Below are positions 7,100-13,865 of a stretch of 44,196 nucleotides of DNA, one piece after another. The notes under the pieces are model-generated. The model saw nothing but the letters and a program-made list of their open reading frames with translations. It was not told the DNA's origin and did not search any database. Position numbers and translations under genes: made by a program. This DNA is from an uncultured Ruminiclostridium sp. GTDB lineage: Bacteria; Bacillota; Clostridia; Oscillospirales; Acutalibacteraceae. Within the stretch, counting starts at the first letter, position 1. Each line of letters opens with the position of its first letter. The stretch spans positions 1 to 44,196 of the forward strand of contig CABUCM010000022.1 in the NCBI GenBank assembly GCA_902490005.1. The letters are read 5' to 3'.

Positions 7100-8476
7100 T
7101 TAAGTACGTTTGCGCAGCAGAGGAAGGTGGTTTATGCCTGTCTTTTTCTCGCTTTGATTCTCCCGGTTAAAAAACCATTGACAAAACAGTATGGAAAGAA
7201 AAGAAGCGGCAGGCGCGGAAAAACCGATGTGGAACATGGATGGATGAGCCGCGTGAATGAGCAGCCAGGATAACGGAATTCGTATCAGAAAAGTGGAAAT
7301 AAGGCTGTGAACCAGCGGAAAAAGGGTATGCCCGCTGCCGGTGAAGTAGGCGTTCATACAAAAGACGAAGCAGACCAGCACGCAGTCAAGGCTATAGGAA
7401 CGCAAATATAACGCGCCTTGACAAATCACTTGCGGATCGCTTGTAAATAATCCCACCATAGCGGGGGCCTGCCATTGGGCGAGGGTCAAGCAAGATATCC
7501 CGAAAAGGAGGGACAGGCCGATGGAAAGACGCATACAATATCGCGCCCGGCTCATGAGTCCGGCGCCGTAATGCTGGGCCGTCATGGCGGAAAGCGCGGC
7601 GGAAAAGGCCGTGGTGGGCAGCATACTGAAAACAATGAGCTTTTCTACCACGCCTACCGACGCCGACGCGATGAGGCCCAGACTGTTAATCATGGCGGTG
7701 AGAATCAAAAAGGATACATTGACGAGGCCTTCCTGTAAAGCAATGGGAAGCCCCGCCGCCAGTACGCCCTTGGCCGCGTACAACCGAAAACAGGGTTCGC
7801 TGCGGTGATATTTCCGCAGCAGGCCTTTTGCCCAAAGATAGATTAAGGCCAGCAAAAGGCTGATAATTTGAGCAAGGACGGTGGAAACAGCGGCTCCGTA
7901 GGCGCCCATGCGCAATCCGCCGACAAAGAGCAAATCGGTGGAGATGTTAATCACGCATCCGATTGTGATGAGAATCAGCGGCGTGCGGGAATCACCAACG
8001 CCCCGCAGAATACCGCTGACCACATTGTACCCTACAATGAAGAGAATGCCGCAGGCGCAAACAAACAAATACTGTCGGGTGATTTCCACCGCCTCGGCAG
8101 GGACCCGCATGAAAACGCAAATGGGATCGAGAAGCAAAATGGTGGCGGAGGTAAGCAGCAGAGAGATCGCCCCAAAGACGACGATCATGGTTTTGACGGC
8201 ATGGGCGATATTCTGTTTTTGCCTTGCGCCGAAGTAGCGGCCGATGAGCACAGTGCCTCCTGTTGTCAGGCCGATTGACAGGCCGGTGATAGTCTGCATG
8301 ACCTGGCCTCCGGTGGCGACGGCGGAGACCCCGATGGAATCAGAAAAGCGCCCGACCATAAAAAGGTCGGACGCTCCGTAGCAAGCTTGCAGAATGTTCG
8401 ACAGAAGAAAAGGCAGGGAAAAGCGCAATAAGGCGGTTAAGGGTTTTCCTTCTGTAAGACGTCTATCGTTTGCCAT
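7100..8476 (-). CDS. MATE family efflux transporter
   Basis: 458 residues from the ATG at 8476, chosen because GGGAGGAG lies 7 bp upstream; an ATG 12 codons earlier has no such site. The N-terminus LTEGKPLTALLRFSLPFLLSNILQACYGASDLFMVGRF is the classic NorM/DinF-type first segment, and about 12 hydrophobic segments follow in two six-helix halves (second half from about VLAAGLPIALQEGLVNVSFL). MATE proteins export cationic drugs or metabolites using Na+ or H+ gradients; the substrate cannot be told from sequence. The C-terminus is short and basic. It lies 80 bp downstream of the APC permease on the same strand, so the two may be co-transcribed. Confidence 0.92.
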   Translation of the reverse strand: MANDRRLTEGKPLTALLRFSLPFLLSNILQACYGASDLFMVGRFSDSIGVSAVATGGQVMQTITGLSIGLTTGGTVLIGRYFGARQKQNIAHAVKTMIVVFGAISLLLTSATILLLDPICVFMRVPAEAVEITRQYLFVCACGILFIVGYNVVSGILRGVGDSRTPLILITIGCVINISTDLLFVGGLRMGAYGAAVSTVLAQIISLLLALIYLWAKGLLRKYHRSEPCFRLYAAKGVLAAGLPIALQEGLVNVSFLILTAMINSLGLIASASVGVVEKLIVFSMLPTTAFSAALSAMTAQHYGAGLMSRARYCMRLSIGLSLLFGISCLTLAQWQAPAMVGLFTSDPQVICQGALYLRSYSLDCVLVCFVFCMNAYFTGSGHTLFPLVHSLISTFLIRIPLSWLLIHAAHPSMFHIGFSAPAASFLSILFCQWFFNRENQSEKKTGINHLPLLRKRT

Positions 8477-8556
8477 TTGTTCTCCTCCCGCATCGTAAAA
8501 GCAGAGCGGCACTCAATGTCCTGCTTTATACTTATGCGAAAAGGACGAACGGTATG

Positions 8557-10029
8557 TCAAAGGAAAAGGGAGAGGTGCAGCCCCAAAACCAGCAAGACAG
8601 CCGCCGCCACAAATAGCACCCATATGCGGTACTCCCGGTCCATCTTCCGCTTTTCCTCCCAGGTAGGCGGGGCGGGAAGCGGCGGAAGGGAAATCTCGCC
8701 GCTGTGCCGGCGTTTTCGCCTGCAGATACAAAACAGCAGCATCCCGAAAAGACACCAAAGAATGCCGGTAATCACGGCTGTTTTGTCAAGCTGAGTCATC
8801 AAAAGCAGATAAATTAGAACACTGACCGGCGCGCCAGCCCATAACAGGGGCGCCCGGTAGGGGCGCTTTAAATTAGGGAGCTTTACCCTCAGGGCGCAAG
8901 CCGCAGCCATACCCACGATATAATAAAGCAGGGTTGCAAACAGGGATAGGGACGCGATAATCGATAGAGAATCAGTGGCGATCAAAAGCAACATGAGCCC
9001 GCCTAAAACCAGGATGGCCAATACCGGCGTCTTATAAGTAGGGTGAAGTTTACCAAAAAATCCAGGCAGCGATCCATCCTTGGCCATGGAGTAGAGATAC
9101 CGCGCCGGAGCGGCCACGCTGGCATTGAGAGTGGAGAAATCGCCGCCGAAAGCGATGCCCAAGCAGAGCAGGACCAACGGAAACCCCACGATGCCTGCAA
9201 GCTTCATGCCCTCGGCATAGGGTGCGGCCGCCTCTGCGAGAGTGGCCAAGCTCTCGGTGGGAATGATACACACCAAGGCCCATTGGAATAGGCCGGTAAC
9301 AGCGAAAACGAGAAAGGGCGCCAAGAATAGCGCGCGGGGCAAATTGATCTGTGGATGCCGTATTTCCTCTCCCATAGCGCAGCAGGTTTCAAACCCGGCG
9401 AAACACCACCAGATCATGGCGACACAGGGGAGAAACCCGGTGATTCTAAGACTGCCGGAATTGGGAACCGAAACGCCATTGCCAAAGTGCATGGAAGGCA
9501 GCGTTGAAAGAATCCAAACAACGGCTACGCCCCAGAAGAAAAAGAGAAATCCATTTTGCATCCGCCCGGTCATCTCTACCCCCCGTATGGCGAGAATCAA
9601 GAATCCCGCCACCGCTAGACAGGCAATCCATCGGTCGTCTATGGGCAGCGAAATGCCCAACGCTTCCAAAAGGGTTCGTATGTAAAAGCTAAAGGCAAGC
9701 GATTCCCCGCTCGCGACCGACACCATGGAGATAATAAAACACCAGCCAGACAGCATACCGAAGGGACGCCCCAGGCCAAGAGAAGCATATTGGTAGGTAC
9801 CGCCTGAAAAAGGAAGAGCTGCCCCCATTTCCGCGTAAAGCAGGGAGGGGTAGACACTGATCAGGAGGGCGGTAACCGTGGCGAGAATTACCGCGGATCC
9901 AAGCAATCCGACCACATTGGCGCCGACTGTGAACAAGCCCACCCCAATTACCGTGCCGGTGGTGATTGTTATGGTTTCACGCAAGCCCAGGCATCGTTTA
10001 AAACAGGCGGATTTCTCCGTTCCCTTCAT
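8557..10029 (-). CDS. APC superfamily amino acid permease
   Basis: 490 residues with 12 to 13 hydrophobic segments. The first helix carries TITTGTVIGVGLFTVGANVVG, matching the unwound GxG substrate-binding helix of APC transporters. Helix 2 has EMGAALPFSGGTYQYASLGLGRPFG, a well-conserved family signature. RPYRAPLLW near residue 400 is also typical. An extra C-terminal part has a basic, Pro-rich cytoplasmic linker (RRKRRHSGEISLPPLPAPP) and a final helix. It probably imports or exchanges an amino acid or polyamine; specificity is unclear. Ribosome site GGAAAGGAAG precedes the ATG. It is divergent from the reductase/SirTM row to its right and upstream of the MATE gene. Confidence 0.9.
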   Translation of the reverse strand: MKGTEKSACFKRCLGLRETITITTGTVIGVGLFTVGANVVGLLGSAVILATVTALLISVYPSLLYAEMGAALPFSGGTYQYASLGLGRPFGMLSGWCFIISMVSVASGESLAFSFYIRTLLEALGISLPIDDRWIACLAVAGFLILAIRGVEMTGRMQNGFLFFFWGVAVVWILSTLPSMHFGNGVSVPNSGSLRITGFLPCVAMIWWCFAGFETCCAMGEEIRHPQINLPRALFLAPFLVFAVTGLFQWALVCIIPTESLATLAEAAAPYAEGMKLAGIVGFPLVLLCLGIAFGGDFSTLNASVAAPARYLYSMAKDGSLPGFFGKLHPTYKTPVLAILVLGGLMLLLIATDSLSIIASLSLFATLLYYIVGMAAACALRVKLPNLKRPYRAPLLWAGAPVSVLIYLLLMTQLDKTAVITGILWCLFGMLLFCICRRKRRHSGEISLPPLPAPPTWEEKRKMDREYRIWVLFVAAAVLLVLGLHLSLFL

Positions 10030-10410
10030 ATCTATCGCTTCCTTTCCGAAGGAGACCGTTTCTTTATCCTATGCGTGAAAAACGGAATTGGCCTATCTTT
10101 TTTGCGTCCGCCGGCTTTTTGGGGGGACGAATGGCAGCGCCATTTCCATCTGATAGGACAAATCACCAGGAAAGAATTAGAACGGCTGACAGATGTGTTT
10201 CCAGGCTTTCAGGGGAAGACGCCAGCCTACGCTGAGTTGCCGGACAATGGTATCCTTTTGGTTACTACAGTACAATATTGTGCGTACTTTACAATCACGC
10301 TACAGTGACTATAATGAAAGTAAAAGTTAAGGGCTTGTGGCTCAGTAAGTGGAATGGGCCGCCCGGCAGAGCTGAAACAGTTTTCAGCAGGAGATCAGGA
10401 GGTACTAAAA
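10030..10410. other. Intergenic region between the APC permease and reductase genes
   Basis: 381 bp between divergent genes. A 77-codon plus frame crosses it (10075-10308), but it resembles no family I know and its end overlaps the promoter at 10288-10315, so I do not annotate it. The left part may hold the minus-strand permease promoter, though no clear -35/-10 pair was found there. Confidence 0.5.
10272..10315 (+). promoter_or_regulatory. Promoter with palindromic operator for the reductase gene
   Basis: TTTACA (10288-10293) and a perfect TATAAT (10310-10315) are spaced 16 bp. Just upstream lies the perfect palindrome ACAATATTGT (10272-10281), flanked by GTAC on both sides (GTAC...N...GTAC). 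This layout suits a HxlR- or MarR-type redox regulator, whose gene is not in the window. Confidence 0.6.
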
Positions 10411-11040
10411 ATGAAAATGGCAGTGGTATGCGCAAATGGAAAAGCAGGAAAATTGATCGTTCAGGAAGCTCTGAATCGGAACTTCGACGTGACGGCGTTT
10501 GCCAGAGGCGAGAACCAGACCGCCGCTCCGAAGGCGATAACAAAAGACCTTTTTGACCTGACTCGAAAGGATATGGCGGATTTCGACGTGGTAGTCGACG
10601 CATTCGGCGCGTGGACCGAAGATACGCTGCCTCTGCATAGCACGTCGCTTAAACACCTTTGCGATATTCTGTCCGGTACGGATACTCGCCTTATCGTGGT
10701 CGGCGGCGCCGGAAGCTTGTTCGTTAATCCGGAGCACACCGCCTGCGTGGCGGATGGCCCCAATTTCCCGGACGCCTTCAAACCGCTTGCAGCGGCTATG
10801 GCGAAAGCGCTTGGCGAACTACGGTTAAGAAAAGACGTCCAATGGACCTACTTGAGCCCAGCCGCGGATTTTCAAGCCGATGGAAAACGCACCGGTCAAT
10901 ACATCCTCGGGGGCGAGGAGCTCACGCTCAATTCCAAAGGCATCAGCGAGATCAGCTATGCCGACTATGCTGTCGCCCTGGTGGATGAAGCGGAAAAAGG
11001 CCGTAATTACCAAAAGCGGATTAGCGTGGCAGGTGTTTAG
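10411..11040 (+). CDS. NAD(P)-binding (NmrA/SDR-like) oxidoreductase
   Basis: 209 residues. The start at 10411 is set by AGGAGG 8 bp upstream; the frame is open further upstream but without a ribosome site. The N-terminus MKMAVVCANGKAGKLIVQEAL is a Rossmann dinucleotide fold with Cys in place of the usual first Gly (CANGKAG). DVVVDAFGAW, TRLIVVGGAGSLFV and WTYLSPAADFQ follow the atypical SDR/NmrA order of strands, and the length matches the small YwnB-like subgroup. It probably reduces or senses NAD(P)H-linked metabolites; the substrate is unknown. It starts the plus-strand row leading to the sirtuin, but a terminator-like hairpin (11081-11118) separates it, so co-transcription is only partial or absent. 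Confidence 0.85.
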   Translation: MKMAVVCANGKAGKLIVQEALNRNFDVTAFARGENQTAAPKAITKDLFDLTRKDMADFDVVVDAFGAWTEDTLPLHSTSLKHLCDILSGTDTRLIVVGGAGSLFVNPEHTACVADGPNFPDAFKPLAAAMAKALGELRLRKDVQWTYLSPAADFQADGKRTGQYILGGEELTLNSKGISEISYADYAVALVDEAEKGRNYQKRISVAGV

Positions 11041-11080
11041 GATACAAAAAAGCGATATAGAAAAATAAAATAAAAGAAGA

Positions 11081-11118
11081 GGGGAGCCGCGCAACCGGTT
11101 TGCGGGCTCTCCCGTTTT
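11081..11118 (+). terminator. Terminator after the NmrA-like gene
   Basis: A G+C-rich hairpin with arms GGGAG..CCGCGCAA / TTGCGGGCTCTCCC (small bulges) is followed by GTTTTG. It lies between the reductase stop and the GTG start of the next gene. Confidence 0.6.
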
Positions 11119-11134
11119 GTGTGAGGTGTGAAAA

Positions 11135-11758
11135 GTGACGGCAACCGAATGTTTGCGCTGTTTGCAGCAAGATATCCATACCGTGGTCGCGGCGACGGTT
11201 GACGGCCAGGGCCTGCCGGCGACATGCGCAATTGATGTGATGGACTGCGACGAAAGCAGCCTTTATTTCTTAACCGCCAAAGGCAAAGGATTTTACCGCC
11301 GCCTGAAAAGCCAGGGGTACTTGGCGCTTACCGGGGTCAAGGGTACCTGTACGATGGCCAGCACTGCGGTCACGGTGCGGGGCAGCGTGCGGGAGGTGGG
11401 CGCAGAAGGGCTGCCGAGGCTTTTTGACAAAAACCCCTATATGTATGAAATTTATCCCACCGCGGCGTCGCGCGAAGCACTGACGGTATTTCAGTTATAT
11501 GAGCGAACGGGGGAGCGGTTCGACCTTTCGAAGAAACCAATCGAACGGTTTTGCTTTACCTTTGGGGGCACGGAAGCTGGAATGGAAGGCTACTATATTA
11601 CCGGCCTTTGCAACGGCTGCCAAGCTTGCGGCCCGGTCTGCCCGCAGGGATGCATCGATTTTCAAACGATGCCGGCGGTTATCAATCAGAAAAATTGCCT
11701 CTGCTGCGGGAACTGTCTCGCCGTTTGTCCCCAAGGCGCTGTTATCAAGGAGGGATAG
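11135..11758 (+). CDS. PNPOx-like flavin-binding split barrel fused to 2[4Fe-4S] ferredoxin
   Basis: 207 residues from a GTG with GAGGTG upstream. Residues 1-140 form a pyridoxamine 5-phosphate oxidase-like split barrel (HTVVAATVDGQGLPATCAIDV, YFLTAKGKGFYRRLKSQGYLALTG), which usually binds FMN or F420. The last 55 residues carry two iron-sulfur motifs, CNGCQACGPVCPQGC and CLCCGNCLAVCP, each with CxxCxxC and a distant C. It should pass electrons between a flavin-bound substrate and ferredoxin-type carriers in an anaerobe. Only 4 bp separate it from the macrodomain gene, so it belongs to the macrodomain/sirtuin operon, which suggests a redox link to ADP-ribosylation (inference). Confidence 0.88.
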   Translation: MTATECLRCLQQDIHTVVAATVDGQGLPATCAIDVMDCDESSLYFLTAKGKGFYRRLKSQGYLALTGVKGTCTMASTAVTVRGSVREVGAEGLPRLFDKNPYMYEIYPTAASREALTVFQLYERTGERFDLSKKPIERFCFTFGGTEAGMEGYYITGLCNGCQACGPVCPQGCIDFQTMPAVINQKNCLCCGNCLAVCPQGAVIKEG

Positions 11759-11762
11759 GCGT

Positions 11763-12557
11763 ATGACGCAGGCGGAACGAAGGATCTATCTGATTAAGGA
11801 ACTGCTGAAAGAGCGGAGTGAATACGGTGGGCTGAAGATTCCGGGGGGCGAACAGGAACAGAAAAGGCTCCTTCGCTCGCTTTGGAACATCCGTATGCCC
11901 TTGCCGGTCAGCGAAGAATTTCTCGCAGTGCAGGACGCCTATTTACGGGAAGAAACCGCCCGGAAGGGTATCACACACTGGAAGGATACGGAGCGGGCCG
12001 ATGGGGATATCTACCTCTGGCGGGGCGATATCACCACTCTGGAATGCGACGCGATTGTCAACGCGGCGAATTCGCAGATGCTCGGCTGTTTTATACCCTG
12101 CCATGGCTGTATTGATAATGCCATCCACACCTTTGCCGGGATTCAGCTTCGCGCCGCTTGCGCGAGACTGATGAAGGAACAAAATTCCCCGGAACCGGTG
12201 GGTAAGGCGAAAATCACGCCGGCGCTCAATCTTCCCAGCAGGTTTGTACTGCATACCGTAGGCCCGATGGTACAAGGCCGGCCGACCGAAAAAGCCTGCG
12301 AGTTGCTTGCTTCCTGTTACTGGTCCTGTTTGGAACTGGCGGAAAAACACAGATTAACCAGTGTGGCGTTTTGCTGTATCTCAACAGGAGAGTTCCATTT
12401 TCCCAACGACCAGGCCGCAAGGGTCGCAGTGGATACGGTAAAAAAATATCTTGCGCAGGCGCAAAGTGGAATAAAGGTGATTTTTAATGTTTACCAAAAG
12501 CTTGACGAAAGTATCTACCGGAAATTGCTCTGCGGAGCTGGAAAAACTGGAGAATGA
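11763..12557 (+). CDS. Zinc-type macrodomain ADP-ribosyl hydrolase
   Basis: 264 residues. About 80 helical N-terminal residues precede the macrodomain: GDIYLWRGDITTLECDAIVNAAN (residues 81-103), then the Cys/His-rich loop LGCFIPCHGCIDNAIH (Cys109, Cys113, His114, Cys116), GKAKITPALNLPSRFVLHTVGP and the phosphate loop CCISTGEFHFPND (about 204-216). This loop is the mark of the zinc-containing macrodomains encoded next to SirTM sirtuins, which remove the ADP-ribose that SirTM adds. The C-terminal 71 bp overlap the sirtuin gene start, indicating tight translational coupling. The longer frame opening at 11499 overlaps the upstream gene and has no ribosome site, so I start at 11763. Confidence 0.92.
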   Translation: MTQAERRIYLIKELLKERSEYGGLKIPGGEQEQKRLLRSLWNIRMPLPVSEEFLAVQDAYLREETARKGITHWKDTERADGDIYLWRGDITTLECDAIVNAANSQMLGCFIPCHGCIDNAIHTFAGIQLRAACARLMKEQNSPEPVGKAKITPALNLPSRFVLHTVGPMVQGRPTEKACELLASCYWSCLELAEKHRLTSVAFCCISTGEFHFPNDQAARVAVDTVKKYLAQAQSGIKVIFNVYQKLDESIYRKLLCGAGKTGE

Positions 12558-13389
12558 ACTCAGCCTTGCCGACGCGGTGGTGGTAGGCGCGGGCGCAGGC
12601 ATGTCTGTTTCCGCAGGGCTAAACTATGACGGCGCGCGCTTTAAGCGGTATTTTTCAGATTTCCATCAGAAATATGGAATCATGGATATGTACTCAGGCG
12701 GTTTTTACCCTTATGAGACTCTCGAAGAATACTGGGCGTGGTGGAGCCGCCACATTGCCTGCAACCGTTATGACCAGCCGCCCGGAAGGCCCTATACCGC
12801 ATTACTGGAATTGTTAAAGGGCCGGAATTATTTTGTTCTTACCACCAATGTGGACCATCAATTTCAGCTTGCCGGTTTTGATAAGCAGCGGTTGTTTTAT
12901 ACCCAAGGGGATTACGGCTTGTGGCAATGCTCCAGAGCCTGCCATCACAAAACCTACGATAACGAAGCCGTGGTTCGAAAAATGGTAAAAGAGCAAAAGA
13001 ATCTGAAAATCCCCACAGAGCTGATCCCCAGATGCCCGGTCTGCGGCGCGCCGATGGATATGAACCTGCGCTGCGGGGACAACTTTGTTGAGGACGACGG
13101 TTGGTATGATGCCGCCTCTCGTTATGATACCTTTATCCGACGCCAAAGCAATTCCCGTGTGTTATTTCTGGAACTAGGTGTAGGGTCGAATACACCGGTA
13201 ATCATCAAATACCCTTTTTGGCGGTTGACGGCTGAAAATCCACAAGCAACCTATGCTTGCGTCAACGTTTCAGAACCGGGCTGCCCGCGTGAGATTGCAG
13301 AGCGGTCTATTCTGATACAGCAAGATATCGGCGCCGTTTTGACCGGCTTGTTGGAAATTGGTTCTTCAAAACAAAAGATAACTTCGTAA
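12487..13389 (+). CDS. SirTM-like class M sirtuin (protein ADP-ribosyltransferase)
   Basis: 300 residues. It has the sirtuin NAD-binding motif VGAGAGMSVSAGL (about 33-45), TTNVDHQF (Asn121, Asp123) and TQGDYGLWQC, where Gln140 stands at the position of the catalytic His of deacetylating sirtuins. Zinc ligands are CSRAC (148, 152) and CPVC (183, 186). Gln in place of His with NVDHQF is characteristic of SirTM enzymes, which ADP-ribosylate a lipoylated GcvH-like carrier in Staphylococcus and Streptococcus. Such a carrier gene and its lipoate ligase are not nearby, so the target is unknown. The ATG at 12487 lies inside the macrodomain gene, preceded by AAAGGTGA. Confidence 0.92.
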   Translation: MFTKSLTKVSTGNCSAELEKLENELSLADAVVVGAGAGMSVSAGLNYDGARFKRYFSDFHQKYGIMDMYSGGFYPYETLEEYWAWWSRHIACNRYDQPPGRPYTALLELLKGRNYFVLTTNVDHQFQLAGFDKQRLFYTQGDYGLWQCSRACHHKTYDNEAVVRKMVKEQKNLKIPTELIPRCPVCGAPMDMNLRCGDNFVEDDGWYDAASRYDTFIRRQSNSRVLFLELGVGSNTPVIIKYPFWRLTAENPQATYACVNVSEPGCPREIAERSILIQQDIGAVLTGLLEIGSSKQKITS

Positions 13390-13449
13390 TAATCGGTAAA
13401 AAAGCAGCTCGAATCGGGTTTCCCAGCAGATTTTCTAGTAAACTAGGAA

Positions 13450-13510
13450 AAAGCTATGACGGCAAGGCAGAACGCTTTTTACACAGCGTTCTGCCTTGCC
13501 GTCATGCTTT
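13450..13510. repeat. Long near-perfect hairpin
   Basis: A 26-bp stem with a single bulged T at 13455: AAAGC then ATGACGGCAAGGCAGAACGCT (left), loop TTTTACAC (13477-13484), and the exact complement ending GTCATGCTTT at 13510. The plus strand after it has only a short T tract (CTTTAAG). The minus strand after it has AGCTTTTTCC. It may terminate the sirtuin operon, but the stem is much longer than a normal terminator. Confidence 0.85.
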
Positions 13511-13610
13511 AAGCCTTCTTCGGTAGCCTTTCGGACGATTTTTAAAGAATGTATTCGGGGCTGTTCCCGCCCATATGATCTGTTTATATCTGTAAATTTA
13601 CGTGAGATAC

Positions 13611-13639
13611 TTGATCGCGCTTCTTTCCTATTGTATAAT
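13611..13639 (+). promoter_or_regulatory. Promoter of the guaA-like gene
   Basis: TTGATC (13611-13616) and TATAAT (13634-13639), 17 bp apart. It predicts a 5-prime leader of about 215 nt before the guaA-like start. Confidence 0.7.
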
Positions 13640-13865
13640 AAAAAACGGTATTTTGGTAATGGAAACTGAAACAACAAAGTTTTTGCAAAAGATTTTCTAA
13701 ACGTACGAGAATGTTTCCAGTGTTGTCGCCATTGGCCGAATTTTGACTGAGGGTTACTGGCAAGGTACAAGCTCCCGGCTTATGCTTTGCGGGACGACGA
13801 CGCCTTAGACGGCCAACATGTTAACAAAATCAATTGAGAGATCAGGATAGAATTGGGGAATGAAA

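Larger units (their letters stand above)
13390..13859. other. 470-bp intergenic region with long hairpin and guaA leader
   Basis: It contains the hairpin at 13450-13510, the promoter at 13611-13639 and an about 215-nt leader before guaA. The leader has possible stems (GGAAAC/GTTTCC; TCCCG/CGGGA around 13770-13795) and a GGGACGACGACGCC stretch, but it matches no riboswitch I can name. In particular it lacks a recognisable purine-riboswitch core. A 111-codon minus frame runs across the hairpin and is not believed. Confidence 0.5.

Noticed and set aside
10075..10308. 77-codon plus-strand frame between the permease and the reductase
   Set aside because: No family resemblance, no ribosome site, and its end lies in the reductase operator and promoter.
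12487..13389. Ordinary sirtuin deacetylase
   Set aside because: The catalytic His position is Gln and the macrodomain partner is present, which fits the ADP-ribosylating SirTM class.
13435..13770. 111-codon minus-strand frame
   Set aside because: It runs through the 26-bp hairpin and the opposite-strand guaA promoter and has no ribosome site or recognisable sequence.
13640..13865. Purine, ykkC-type or T-box riboswitch before guaA
   Set aside because: None of the invariant core sequences of these classes could be found; only generic stem potential remains.
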